Positions 51,681 to 60,906 of a stretch of 64,000 nt of DNA are shown here, piece by piece. Source of the stretch: Algoriphagus alkaliphilus (GTDB lineage Bacteria > Bacteroidota > Bacteroidia > Cytophagales > Cyclobacteriaceae); assembly GCF_900103735.1 (NCBI RefSeq), contig NZ_FMXE01000003.1:184787-248786 (forward strand), written 5' to 3'. Made by a program: the position numbers and the translations under genes. Below the pieces are notes generated by a model. It was not told the DNA's origin. It did not search any database and saw nothing but the letters and a program-made list of their open reading frames with translations. Positions within the stretch are counted from its first letter, which is position 1. Each line of letters begins with the position of its first letter.

Positions 51681-53133
51681 CTTTTTGTTTTTTCTCATTT
51701 TGGAGATTTTGGGCTTGATATTCTTGATCCTTAGTTTCTCCGTCATTTTGATTTATTTGATTTTGATGATCCTGAGTGCTCTGGAAATGCGGGATTACCT
51801 TCGTAAAAACAGATTTGCTGATTATGGGGATATCATCACCTCACCGATTGCACCCGGCGTGTCCATTCTGGCTCCGGCCTATAATGAAGGCCAAAATATC
51901 GTTCAAAATGCGCAAAGCCTACTTTCTCTTCATTATGGAAAGTTTGAGGTCATCCTGATAAACGATGGCTCAAAAGATGATACACTGGAAAAACTCATTC
52001 ATTTTTTTGAACTGGAGAAGACCAATTATGCCTATAACCCTGAGATTGAAACCAAGCCAGTCAGGGGTGTTTACCGCTCCAAAAACATGTCTTTCCGTCG
52101 ACTCACTGTCATTGATAAGGAAAATGGGGGGAAAGCTGATGCTTTAAATACAGGAATTAATATTGCCGAACTGGAAATTTTAGCCTGTATCGATGTGGAT
52201 TGTATTCTTTCGAGCGACTCCATTTCCAGAATGGTCCGTCCGTTCATGGAGGAGACCAACCGAAAAGTAATCGCAGTAGGAGGAGTGATCGGCATAGCAA
52301 ATAATTGCGATGTGCAGGATGGGACTGTGACGACCTATCGAATTCCCGAGTCACTACTTGGAAGATTTCAGGTAATCGAATATTTCCGTGCCTTTTTGAT
52401 GGGGCGGATGGCATGGTCCCGCATCAACGGACTGATGCTGATTTCGGGTGCTTTTGGATTTTTCCGTAAGGATTTGGTTAGAAAAGTGGGGGGATATTTT
52501 CCAAAGACGGTAGGGGAAGACATGGAATTAATTGTCCGCATGCGAAGGTATATGGAAGAACAAAAGATACCACATAAAGTCGGCTTTGTACCTGATCCAT
52601 TATGTTGGACAGAAGTTCCTGAAAGTGAGGAGATACTATCCAAACAGCGGAACCGATGGATGAGAGGAACCATAGAGACACTTCAACTTCATCAGGTGCT
52701 AAGACTCAATCCGAAATATGGTATTCTGGGAATGATTTCCTACCCTTTTTGGTCGATTTTCGAAAAGTCCGCACCTATTCTCGAATCTGTTGGGGTACTT
52801 TATACGCTAGTTTTGCTGGTGACGGGAGATTTTAGTGCAGTCTATTTTTTCGCCTTATTAGTGATGATGTATTTATTGTCATTGCTGGTCTCATCTTTCA
52901 GTGTACTATATGAGCAGATTGCTTTCAACAATTACAAGGATAAGAAGGATTTGAGAAAATTAATTTGGATGATCATTATTGAGCCTTTTGTAATACACCC
53001 GAAAATCGTCCTATGGGGACTTCAGGGTCATTTTGATTTCATTAAGGGTAAAGGGGGATGGGGATCTATGATCCGAACCGGCTTCAAAAAGGCAGAGGAT
53101 AAGAAAAATTTAACTCCACAATCTACGAGCTGA
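51673..53133 (+). CDS. Processive family 2 glycosyltransferase, membrane bound
   Basis: This 486-residue protein has two N-terminal membrane helices (about 4-37), a GT2 catalytic domain (about 60-340) and two to three C-terminal helices (about 365-430). Catalytic marks of processive synthases are VSILAPAYNEG, LINDGSKDD (Asp98), the DVD metal motif at 174-176, TVGEDMEL (Asp283) and QRNRW at 325-329, the Q-x-x-R-W product-site motif of cellulose/PNAG/hyaluronan synthases. It should polymerise a beta-linked polysaccharide at the inner membrane. PgaC-type poly-GlcNAc synthase is the nearest model. It overlaps the preceding gene by 8 bases and the next by 1. Confidence 0.93.
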   Translation: MYSFLFFLILEILGLIFLILSFSVILIYLILMILSALEMRDYLRKNRFADYGDIITSPIAPGVSILAPAYNEGQNIVQNAQSLLSLHYGKFEVILINDGSKDDTLEKLIHFFELEKTNYAYNPEIETKPVRGVYRSKNMSFRRLTVIDKENGGKADALNTGINIAELEILACIDVDCILSSDSISRMVRPFMEETNRKVIAVGGVIGIANNCDVQDGTVTTYRIPESLLGRFQVIEYFRAFLMGRMAWSRINGLMLISGAFGFFRKDLVRKVGGYFPKTVGEDMELIVRMRRYMEEQKIPHKVGFVPDPLCWTEVPESEEILSKQRNRWMRGTIETLQLHQVLRLNPKYGILGMISYPFWSIFEKSAPILESVGVLYTLVLLVTGDFSAVYFFALLVMMYLLSLLVSSFSVLYEQIAFNNYKDKKDLRKLIWMIIIEPFVIHPKIVLWGLQGHFDFIKGKGGWGSMIRTGFKKAEDKKNLTPQSTS

Positions 53134-54362
53134 TGAAAAAATTATTTATCGCTGTATTTTCTCTGCTTGTTTTGACCCACTCCTTGATGGCCCAAGATTC
53201 ATTTGATCCTGACGAACTATTACTTCAAGCAAGAGAGTTGATTTTTTCGAAAAAGTATATTGAAGGAAGAAAAATTGCCTTTCGAGCTTTGGATAAGTAT
53301 CCAAACTACGCCGATATTTTGATTTTGGTAGGAAGAAGTTATGCTTGGGAAGGGAAAAATGACTCAGCCAATATTTATCTGGAACGTGCAATAGTGGCCT
53401 CTCCAACTTATTCTGACGGGTATGTCGCTTACTTGGATAATTTATTTTGGTCAGAAAATTACAACAAAGCGGATGAGATTCTTGGCCGGGCAAAATCCAG
53501 TTTTGGAACTTCAATTCCGGATGAAATCACCTACCGGGAATCCCGCCTATTTTACTATCGTGAGCTATATAAGGAGGCTTTTGAATTAGTTAATCCCCTC
53601 TTTAAAAAGGGCTTCAAAACTGAGGGGATGCTGGGCTACATGAAAAACCTCGAGCGCTTCAGAAAGGTAAATGCTGTGGGAGCTACCTATGATTACGATA
53701 CATTTGAGGGAGCCATTGAACCTTGGCATACTTGGTCGTTCTACGGAAGGACCCGTACAAAATTGACCGGAGCCCTGATCGCCCGTGTAACTCAGTCAGC
53801 CAGATTCGATAATTTTGGGACTTTGGTAGAATTGGACGCGTATCCTTCCATCGGGAAAAACGGGTACGCCTATTTTAATGTCGGGGGTTCGGGAGCATCC
53901 TTTTTTCCAAAATTCAGATTTGGTGGTTCTTATTTCCATAATTTGGAAAAAGGATGGGAGCTAGAAGGTGGATATCGATATCTCGGCTTTTCGGCTGTCA
54001 CCCATATAATTACCGGTTCTGTTGGTAAATACACCGGAAACTGGTGGTTAAATCTGAGATTAAATGTGGTTCCTGATCCAACGTTAGGGGCGAGTACCTC
54101 CACACAATTTACGGCTCGATATTATTTCAAGACGGCTGAAGATTTCTTCAGCATTCAGCTCGGTACAGGGGTATCACCGGACGAAGAAACACGGGACCAA
54201 TCCCAATTGCTCAATTCCTACCGAGCAAGAATTGGCTATCAACAGCTGATTTCTCCAAAGTTTATGATTTATGGATTCACTGGATACAGTCGCGATGAAT
54301 TGAGTGCAGACAATATTAGAAATAACCTTAATTTATCCCTCGGATTCGAGTACCGATTCTAG
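53133..54362 (+). CDS. TPR protein with YaiO-like outer-membrane beta-barrel
   Basis: This 409-residue protein has a signal (ending SLMAQ) and TPR-like helices (about 22-170; AREL..KKYIEGRKIAFRALDKYPN, then GRSYAWEGKNDSANIYLERA). A C-terminal barrel of Gly/aromatic strands (about 185-409) begins GATYDYDTFEGAIEPWHTWS and ends in LSLGFEYRF. This is the YaiO pattern, an outer-membrane part seen next to polysaccharide synthases. It probably forms the export pore or anchors the polymer. Start ATG shares a base with the GT2 stop (TGATG). Confidence 0.9.
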   Translation: MKKLFIAVFSLLVLTHSLMAQDSFDPDELLLQARELIFSKKYIEGRKIAFRALDKYPNYADILILVGRSYAWEGKNDSANIYLERAIVASPTYSDGYVAYLDNLFWSENYNKADEILGRAKSSFGTSIPDEITYRESRLFYYRELYKEAFELVNPLFKKGFKTEGMLGYMKNLERFRKVNAVGATYDYDTFEGAIEPWHTWSFYGRTRTKLTGALIARVTQSARFDNFGTLVELDAYPSIGKNGYAYFNVGGSGASFFPKFRFGGSYFHNLEKGWELEGGYRYLGFSAVTHIITGSVGKYTGNWWLNLRLNVVPDPTLGASTSTQFTARYYFKTAEDFFSIQLGTGVSPDEETRDQSQLLNSYRARIGYQQLISPKFMIYGFTGYSRDELSADNIRNNLNLSLGFEYRF

Positions 54363-54373
54363 GCAGAAGCATT

Positions 54374-55543
54374 ATGAAAGAAGAATTAAAGGGTTTCCTT
54401 ATTCGGCTTTGGCCACTATTCTTATTGTTTGTGGGTCTTCCACTGTTCAGCTTTGCAATCTGGCATTTATTGCCGGGCAAAAAGCTGGATATTTTGGTTA
54501 TAAACAAAACTGTGATAAATCAGAGTTACCAAGAGCATGCTGGACTTTTTTGGAGCTTAAATCATTTAAAATACAAAAAATCCGATGGTGAATTTTATCA
54601 GATTGACAAGGATTATTTGGGGTTTTTCCCCACTGGAAAGCAGGATTTTGGAATGTCTAAAGATCTGAAAGGTAAGTCTCAGGACGAAATTCGGGCTCTG
54701 GTCAGACAGCAAGATCTCCTATACATTGCCGACACCTATGGAGTGTATGAAGGTGATTTTTCGAATAGGCAGAATGTCCAGATCACTAAAAAAATCTATG
54801 GAGGCTTGGACTATGCTGATTTGCAAATGCTGCGAATAGCCAAGGAGGAAGGCAAAGTGGTAGTGGCTGAGTACAATTCAATTGCTTCGCCTACGCCAAA
54901 AGCAATTCGGACGGAATTTGAAAATCTGATGGGGATCAAATGGACGGGATGGATTGGTCGTTACTTCGATGAATTGGATACCTTGGTCAATGGAGATATT
55001 CCCGGTTGGATGATCCGGCAATACGAACGTCAACACGAAATTTGGAATCTAAGCGGCCCGGGATTGATTTTCATTAAAGAAAGCGGTGAAATTGAGGCTT
55101 TTGTTCATACTCGGGATTATGAAAACAAGATCCCACTTATTCGTACTCAGAAAATTAACAAACATGGATTCAAACTGCCCGAAGTGGTACCGTATCCAGA
55201 TTGGTTTGATGTGGTGATGATCGAACGGGACTATCAAGTGATTTCCTATTATGATATTGCTCCCACTTCACAGGGTTTACAACGAATGAGGAGCATGGGA
55301 TTACCGAGATTTTTTCCGGCTGCAATCGTCAGGAATTTTGAAAAAGGCAGTCAATTCTATTTTTCCGGAGACTTTTCTGACATAAGAGGGGACTTTGGGT
55401 CCCATCGTTTCTATGGAATGCCTACGCTTTGGCGTGGGCTTTATGTTGCCTCAGATTATACGGATCGTCAGAGCTTTTTCTGGAATTACTACCTTCCTTT
55501 AGTTACTCAGGTCTTAGACAAAAGCAAAAAAGAATCCAACTAA
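54374..55543 (+). CDS. Unknown membrane-anchored protein of the exopolysaccharide operon
   Basis: This 389-residue protein has an N-terminal membrane helix (about 10-32, LWPLFLLFVGLPLFSFAIWHL) and a periplasmic domain of about 350 residues. Predicted alternating strands and helices (LDILVINKTV, LLYIADTYGVYEGDF, KVVVAEYNS) suggest a Rossmann or glutamine-amidotransferase-like fold, but no catalytic Cys/His is evident. Later segments include PDWFDVVMIERDY, FYFSGDFSD and RGLYVASDYTD. I recognise no family. It starts 11 bases after the YaiO-like gene and is the last gene of the operon. A role in polymer modification or transfer across the periplasm is possible. Confidence 0.75.
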   Translation: MKEELKGFLIRLWPLFLLFVGLPLFSFAIWHLLPGKKLDILVINKTVINQSYQEHAGLFWSLNHLKYKKSDGEFYQIDKDYLGFFPTGKQDFGMSKDLKGKSQDEIRALVRQQDLLYIADTYGVYEGDFSNRQNVQITKKIYGGLDYADLQMLRIAKEEGKVVVAEYNSIASPTPKAIRTEFENLMGIKWTGWIGRYFDELDTLVNGDIPGWMIRQYERQHEIWNLSGPGLIFIKESGEIEAFVHTRDYENKIPLIRTQKINKHGFKLPEVVPYPDWFDVVMIERDYQVISYYDIAPTSQGLQRMRSMGLPRFFPAAIVRNFEKGSQFYFSGDFSDIRGDFGSHRFYGMPTLWRGLYVASDYTDRQSFFWNYYLPLVTQVLDKSKKESN

Positions 55544-55558
55544 CAAATTGAAAACCTG

Positions 55559-57562
55559 CTACCGAATTGGTAAAAGCTTTCTGGTTTGGACCATATAGCT
55601 GTTTTTGTTTTTAAATTCCTCAAACTCTCCATTTAGTCTGTTAAGTGCGTCATTGTCTTCAATTGGATCAATATTCATCCCGTCAGAAACAAGGAAAACC
55701 TGACCGTCGGAAAGAAAGAACTCTCCGTGAATGTAGTCCAGAAGTTGGTTTTTGTTTCGCATCAAGGGCATTGCCAATAGGGATTGGAAGTTTCTTGCGG
55801 TGTCCAATACCTGTCCTTGCCAGATAACTTCCTCTGGAAGTGTCACCAGGTTTTGTTTTTCCAGCATGGCCAAAAGCGAAGGGGTAATTTCATAATGACT
55901 TGCTACCCCCTTGAAATAATCCCTGCGTTTCAACAAGGGTGAATAAATAAGCAGGGGCACATGAAACCGATCAATCCTGGAGACCATGGGGATTTCGGGA
56001 AGCCGGTGATCGCCCGTAATAATGAAGATGGTATTGGAAAACTCAGGACGATTTTTATACGCATTGATGAACAATTTCACTGCATCATCTGCATATAATA
56101 TGGTCATATAGATGTCCTGATAGGACATATATTCGGAGATTTTTGCATTGCTCAGATTTAGGTAATTGCGCAGGTGATTTTGGAGTTTTTCTTGATAAAA
56201 TTCTCTTTCCGGAACAATGTAAGGATCATGGGAGGTTTGCATTTGAAAGATCCGCAGTTGAGGGGCTGTTCGTTCGCTGGGCAGTTTTTGAAGTCCGTTC
56301 AGAAAAAGATCCTTATCGGGATACCCCCAGGAAAAGCCGCTTTTAGAAGGTGTTTTATTGAATTGTGGCAAAAAAGTAGACTCATCTTCCAGCTGAACTG
56401 GCTTTTGGTAGTTTAGGAAATCCGCTACCCGGTCAAAATTTTTGTCAGCTCCAATAAAATATCGGGTCTCGTAGCCATTATCCCCCAAAACGCTGAGGAG
56501 CGATTGATGATGTGGGAAATCCTGATAGAGTTCGAGGAACCCCTTTTCACCAAAAGGCAGGCCTCCAAATACACCTGGGAGCAGTCCGAAAGTACGTCCT
56601 GTTGAGGATAACGCGTTGGTCCAGACAAGGCTGTGCTGTTCAAGTGAATCAAGGAATGGGGTGAAGCTTCCCAGGTACGCATCTCTTCCGGAGTAGGCTT
56701 TTCCAAGACTTTCCACAAAAATAAAAACCAGATCGGGAGCTTGCGTCAGACTATCGAAAAATGGGCTTAATACGTCAGGATAATTGTTCTTATGAAGAAA
56801 TGGAAACTCGTCATTGGTAAAATCTTTTTTCACCAACAGATCATCGTTTGTTCCTCTTAGGTAAAAATCAAAATAAAACTCGCCTCCATACATCCAGTGG
56901 TCAAAGGATTCTTCTGTCAGATATTTGGACTTATTCAGCGCAATATTCCGTTTGGTTTCATCGGCATCCAAATTGGAATTTCTGGGAATCAAAGTCATGA
57001 TCAAAAGTCCGAGAAAAAGAAAGGCCGTCATTCCTGCGTAGAATTTCAGTCCAAACCCGGAAACTTTGATCCCCAGATAAAGTAGGCCCAAAATCAAAGC
57101 AATAACCAAACTTCCAAAAATCAGATTAAGTGTATTCAACTGGCCTGAGGCGGATACAGTCAATACAAGATCATTCCAGTTATAGGCAAAAAGATCCTTT
57201 CCGAGCGGCATTAGTGTCTTCGTGAAATAAAATACCAGGGCCAAGTGAGCAATCAGAAAAATGGTCAGTGTTATCTGAAGTAAGATTCGTGCTAAAAGCG
57301 CAGAAATAAGACTTAGTATTCCATAAATTATAAATAGAAGTCCCAGAAAATAGAACAACCAGCCGGCATCCTGATATAAACCTGACCAAAGGACTTCAGC
57401 GATAGGAAAATTTAAAACATGTGTTTGAAATACCAGAATAACCTCGGCAATTCGAAACAGGATAATCAATCCGGTAAAAATCAGGGCCATACCCCAAAAA
57501 TTCCTTAAAATTTCCTGTACACGAAGTGGGAGTGTGGAGCGAATTTCAGCCTTTTGGGCCAT
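55559..57562 (-). CDS. LTA-synthase-like phosphoglycerol/phosphoethanolamine transferase
   Basis: This 667-residue protein has five N-terminal membrane helices (about 15-210) and a periplasmic alkaline-phosphatase-superfamily domain (about 260-600). Metal and nucleophile marks are LVFIFVESLGKAYSGR (Glu), TNALSSTGRTFG (the Thr nucleophile region), HDPYIVPEREFY, and IITGDHRLPEIP followed by FHVPLLIY. These match LtaS/MdoB-like enzymes that transfer phosphoglycerol-type groups to glycans. It is convergent with the polysaccharide operon (16-base gap), so decoration of that polymer or another envelope glycan is plausible. Confidence 0.88.
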   Translation of the reverse strand: MAQKAEIRSTLPLRVQEILRNFWGMALIFTGLIILFRIAEVILVFQTHVLNFPIAEVLWSGLYQDAGWLFYFLGLLFIIYGILSLISALLARILLQITLTIFLIAHLALVFYFTKTLMPLGKDLFAYNWNDLVLTVSASGQLNTLNLIFGSLVIALILGLLYLGIKVSGFGLKFYAGMTAFLFLGLLIMTLIPRNSNLDADETKRNIALNKSKYLTEESFDHWMYGGEFYFDFYLRGTNDDLLVKKDFTNDEFPFLHKNNYPDVLSPFFDSLTQAPDLVFIFVESLGKAYSGRDAYLGSFTPFLDSLEQHSLVWTNALSSTGRTFGLLPGVFGGLPFGEKGFLELYQDFPHHQSLLSVLGDNGYETRYFIGADKNFDRVADFLNYQKPVQLEDESTFLPQFNKTPSKSGFSWGYPDKDLFLNGLQKLPSERTAPQLRIFQMQTSHDPYIVPEREFYQEKLQNHLRNYLNLSNAKISEYMSYQDIYMTILYADDAVKLFINAYKNRPEFSNTIFIITGDHRLPEIPMVSRIDRFHVPLLIYSPLLKRRDYFKGVASHYEITPSLLAMLEKQNLVTLPEEVIWQGQVLDTARNFQSLLAMPLMRNKNQLLDYIHGEFFLSDGQVFLVSDGMNIDPIEDNDALNRLNGEFEEFKNKNSYMVQTRKLLPIR

Positions 57563-57639
57563 ATTGTGCGGTTAAGTTTTTGGAAGATGAGATTTAATAT
57601 AAGGCAAAACAGGGTATCTTCAGCCGTTATTTCAAATAT

Positions 57640-58182
57640 ATGAGTAAATCAGATTTGTTATTGGAGCTTTACTCCAATTTAAGTACTACCGGGGCACTTA
57701 CCTTTAGCTCCAAAGCCTTAGTCAATAAAATGCTTTCATACACAGATATTGCCAATGCCAAGTTAGTGGTAGAACTTGGAGGTGGGGATGGAAGTATCAC
57801 ACAAGGGATCATGGACAGACTTTCACCCGATGCAGAGCTAATGGTATTTGAAATAAACCGATCTTTTTGTGATGCCATGGAAAAGCAATTTCCCATGCCG
57901 AATGTCCAAATAATTTGTGATTCAGCAGAGAATTTAGAGCTTTATCTGAAAGGAAGAAAAGTGGATTATGTTTTGTCGTCCCTGCCTTTTAGTTTAATCT
58001 CCAAGGATGCTACAGATCAGATTCTATACTATACCAAAAACTCACTCAACGAAAAAGGGAAATTTATCCAGATTTGCTATTCCTATTTGCTAAAAAAACT
58101 TTTCGGAAAATACTTTTCAAAAATTGAAACTAAGTTCACTATGCGAAATTTGCCACCCGCATTTGTCATGATCTGCCATTAA
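57640..58182 (+). CDS. Class I SAM-dependent methyltransferase (PmtA-like)
   Basis: This 180-residue protein has the SAM-binding motif I VVELGGGDGSITQGI (about 43-57), an acidic residue in VFEINRSF, and LSSLPFSLISK (about 113-123), which resembles the S-G-L-P-F/L motif of phospholipid N-methyltransferases and KsgA relatives. The short size fits PmtA-type enzymes that methylate phosphatidylethanolamine. The exact substrate is uncertain. It is followed by a DUF3253 gene after 5 bases. Confidence 0.82.
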   Translation: MSKSDLLLELYSNLSTTGALTFSSKALVNKMLSYTDIANAKLVVELGGGDGSITQGIMDRLSPDAELMVFEINRSFCDAMEKQFPMPNVQIICDSAENLELYLKGRKVDYVLSSLPFSLISKDATDQILYYTKNSLNEKGKFIQICYSYLLKKLFGKYFSKIETKFTMRNLPPAFVMICH

Positions 58183-58187
58183 AAAAA

Positions 58188-58442
58188 ATGTCCGTGGAAG
58201 TACTCCGAACAGCCATAATGGATTTTTGTAGAAGGAGAAAGAAGAAAACATTTTGCCCATCCGAGGTAGTTCGGCAGCTATTTCCGCAGGATTGGGAGCT
58301 TTTTATGCCGGATATCCGCGAAGAGATGATGCAGATGTACCGTGAAGGACTGATTGAGTTGACTCAAAAGGGTAATCCCATCGACCCTAACCAGAACCCC
58401 GGAGGTCCTGTGAGGATTTCCGGACTTGCCAAACCAAAGTGA
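58188..58442 (+). CDS. DUF3253 family protein
   Basis: This 84-residue protein has the DUF3253 pattern: KTFCPSEVVRQLFPQDWELFM split over residues 19-40, then REEMMQMYREGLIELTQKG and GGPVRISG at the end. It resembles a winged-helix fold. The function is unknown. It follows the methyltransferase by 5 bases and precedes msrA by 33, so the three may form one unit. Confidence 0.85.
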   Translation: MSVEVLRTAIMDFCRRRKKKTFCPSEVVRQLFPQDWELFMPDIREEMMQMYREGLIELTQKGNPIDPNQNPGGPVRISGLAKPK

Positions 58443-58475
58443 TTACCCTGGTGTTATCCCTTAAATTTAATCCAC

Positions 58476-59057
58476 ATGAACTTAGAGCAAGCACTTCCAA
58501 AAACATCTGTTGAAATTCCGGACGGCCTTGAGCTGATTACGCTTGGTGCGGGTTGCTTTTGGTGCACCGAGGCTGTTTTCCAGCGATTGGAAGGGGTGGA
58601 AAAAGTCATCTCCGGATATGCAGGGGGGATTATTCCCAATCCAACGTATAAGCAAATCTGTACCGGGACGACCGGACATGCAGAGGTTATCAATGTTTAT
58701 TTTGACCCAAGGAAAATCAGCTTGGAGAATTTACTTGAAGTTTTTTGGGCAACACATGATCCCACTACACTCAACAGACAGGGAGGAGATGCAGGCCCGC
58801 AATACCGCTCGGCTATTTTTTATCATAATGAAACTCAAAAGGAAATTGCTTCTAAACATAAAGCTGAACTGAATAGCAGTAAGGTTTTTGACAATCCCAT
58901 CGTGACTGAGATTACCGCATTCACCAATTTCTATCCGGCTGAAAATTACCACCAGGACTATTTTATTCTGAACGGAATGCAGCCCTATTGCCAGTTTGTA
59001 GTCCGCCCAAAAGTTGAAAAGCTGAAGAAGTATTTTGGGGAGAAGTTAAAAAAGTGA
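58476..59057 (+). CDS. msrA: Peptide methionine-S-sulfoxide reductase
   Basis: This 193-residue protein has the MsrA active-site motif GAGCFWCTEAVF (catalytic Cys27), the SGYAGG block, YKQICTGTTGHAEVINV (about 59-75), HDPTTLNRQGGDAGPQYRS and AENYHQDYF. All family motifs are complete. It reduces methionine-S-sulfoxide in the cytoplasm as an oxidative repair enzyme. No signal peptide is present. The start ATG 58476 gives a short N-terminal extension. Confidence 0.96.
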   Translation: MNLEQALPKTSVEIPDGLELITLGAGCFWCTEAVFQRLEGVEKVISGYAGGIIPNPTYKQICTGTTGHAEVINVYFDPRKISLENLLEVFWATHDPTTLNRQGGDAGPQYRSAIFYHNETQKEIASKHKAELNSSKVFDNPIVTEITAFTNFYPAENYHQDYFILNGMQPYCQFVVRPKVEKLKKYFGEKLKK

Positions 59058-59202
59058 GTTTAGGGTAGGGAAAGGGTGTATGGGGTCTGGAGAAAGAATG
59101 GAAGTGTTTTTTAAAGGTCTGGTTTTAATAATATTGGCAATTCAAAAATCCATTCTTTACAGTCAATTAAGCAAAGGAGGGATTAAGTTCGCCAAAAAGG
59201 AC

Positions 59203-59210
59203 TACTTTTG
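59203..59210 (+). promoter_or_regulatory. Candidate -7 box for the 555-residue protein gene
   Basis: TACTTTTG matches TAnnTTTG and lies 29 bases before ATG 59239. No clear -33 element. Confidence 0.5.
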
Positions 59211-59238
59211 TAGCATTTAACCTTTTTAAAAAATCAGA

Positions 59239-60906
59239 ATGAAACGAACCAGAGCACAAGAGTCCAGAGCCGCCATTGAGCGATTATACATAACAATGCG
59301 CCATCTTTTTAACAGAGGTGGCTACAAGCCATTAGGTGTTTCCGGTGAAGGACTTATAAGTGCACTGATGACTTTAAGTCCGGAAATTTATGGTTTGGTT
59401 ACCGATTCCGAAAAGTTGGAACTCGATGGTTTGCTCTATGTGATGGAGCGTCTGCCCAGAGGGATTGAGGAATGCCGCTACGTACGCTTGATCAGTCGGG
59501 AGGGTTATGAAACCTCCCATTTGACACCACTCATCCCGGCTAAAAGAAAGCGTAACTGCTATCGATTGGATCATCAGATTATGTATGTGGAGATGACCCG
59601 TGGTCGGTCTGACATCTACGATATCCTGACTCACCTTACATTTCTATACATCGAATCCCAAAAAATTCTGCGAAACAGCTCCGACCCAAAAGGTAGACTT
59701 TCTTCCAATTGGACCATGCTGGCTGATTTTGTGAAAAAGGAACAGGATGGGGAGGAATTTGACAAAGAATCTGCCAGTGCTTACTTGAGCCATTTGATCG
59801 GAAGAACTTTTGAAGAGACCCGAGACGCAGTAGATAAGTTTGAGAGTAGCAGTAATTCAAACAGTCTTTTTTCCATCGTGTATTACCTCGGGAAACTGGC
59901 CATGGATGAAGCGACAGAAGGATTGGATCGTGAGATAAGCTTCTCTGCGACCTTGCGAGAACGAGTGGGGCATCATGTCTATGGAGAACTTTGGGCAGAC
60001 CGAATCAAGGAAACGCTACTGAATCTGGATCTGCTTAAACGTCCGATTCATATCATCTCAGCCAATCTTCACAGCGTCCAGAATACCATCTATGGTCATC
60101 AGGCATTGGGATTGAAGTCATATGAGGAAATCGAGCAGGTAGTGATGGATATTTCTGTTAAAGCAAAAAATAACCACGGTAAGAAAATTCGTGAATATGC
60201 GGAGAAACATGGATTCATCGATCTTCCTGACGAGTCAGGTACGAATATCGGAGCACAGATCATTGATACGGCTTGGCTGGAAAAATCGACCCTAATCCCT
60301 GGTGTTTCCCTTCCGGAAGAAAAAGAAAAGCGTCCGGTTTTCGTGGTAATGGATTATGCTTTTGGGGAGCAGGCCTATGAGTGCTTTGACGAATTATTGA
60401 AAAAATATAATGTAGGCGAAAAGGAATATTCACTGAATGTCATTTCGACTTCCATTATGGGGAAAGCAGGAATTTTACACGGCGGAAAAGGAGACTTAAT
60501 GGTTCCGGATTCACACGTGTTCGAAGGAACTGCCGATAATTATCCCTTCAGAAATGAGCTGAAAAAAGCAGACTTCGAAGGATATGGCTTGGGAGTCTAT
60601 ACCGGATCAATGGTAACTGTCTTGGGCACATCCCTGCAAAACCGGGATATCCTCACCTATTTCATGAAGTCTTCCTGGCATGCCGTGGGACTGGAGATGG
60701 AAGGGGCGCATTATCAAAAAGCCATCCAATCCGCTTCCAAAATCCGAAAAAGCATCCGCTCCAATGTGAAAGTGCTCTATGCCTATTATGCGTCGGACAA
60801 CCCACTAGAGACGGGAAGTACCTTGGCCTCGGGAGCTTTGGGAATGGAGGGCGTTCGCCCAACTTACCTGATCACCTATAAAATTTTGGAAAAACTGTTT
60901 GGTTAA
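59239..60906 (+). CDS. Conserved Bacteroidota protein, nucleoside-phosphorylase-like C-terminus (DUF6909-like)
   Basis: This 555-residue cytoplasmic protein has a helical N-terminal half (about 1-330; ERLYITMRHLFNRGGYKPLG, LDHQIMYVEMTRGRSDIYDIL). The C-terminal half (about 370-555) resembles purine nucleoside phosphorylases / AMP nucleosidase: VVMDYAFGEQAYE, STSIMGKAGILHGGKGDLMVP (about 396-418), AVGLEMEGAHYQKAI (the E-M-E ribose contact) and a YYASDNPLETGSTLASG loop. It is probably the DUF6909-type family, by memory only. A base-sugar cleaving or nucleotide-binding role is suggested but not shown. It is monocistronic with a candidate promoter. Confidence 0.75.
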   Translation: MKRTRAQESRAAIERLYITMRHLFNRGGYKPLGVSGEGLISALMTLSPEIYGLVTDSEKLELDGLLYVMERLPRGIEECRYVRLISREGYETSHLTPLIPAKRKRNCYRLDHQIMYVEMTRGRSDIYDILTHLTFLYIESQKILRNSSDPKGRLSSNWTMLADFVKKEQDGEEFDKESASAYLSHLIGRTFEETRDAVDKFESSSNSNSLFSIVYYLGKLAMDEATEGLDREISFSATLRERVGHHVYGELWADRIKETLLNLDLLKRPIHIISANLHSVQNTIYGHQALGLKSYEEIEQVVMDISVKAKNNHGKKIREYAEKHGFIDLPDESGTNIGAQIIDTAWLEKSTLIPGVSLPEEKEKRPVFVVMDYAFGEQAYECFDELLKKYNVGEKEYSLNVISTSIMGKAGILHGGKGDLMVPDSHVFEGTADNYPFRNELKKADFEGYGLGVYTGSMVTVLGTSLQNRDILTYFMKSSWHAVGLEMEGAHYQKAIQSASKIRKSIRSNVKVLYAYYASDNPLETGSTLASGALGMEGVRPTYLITYKILEKLFG

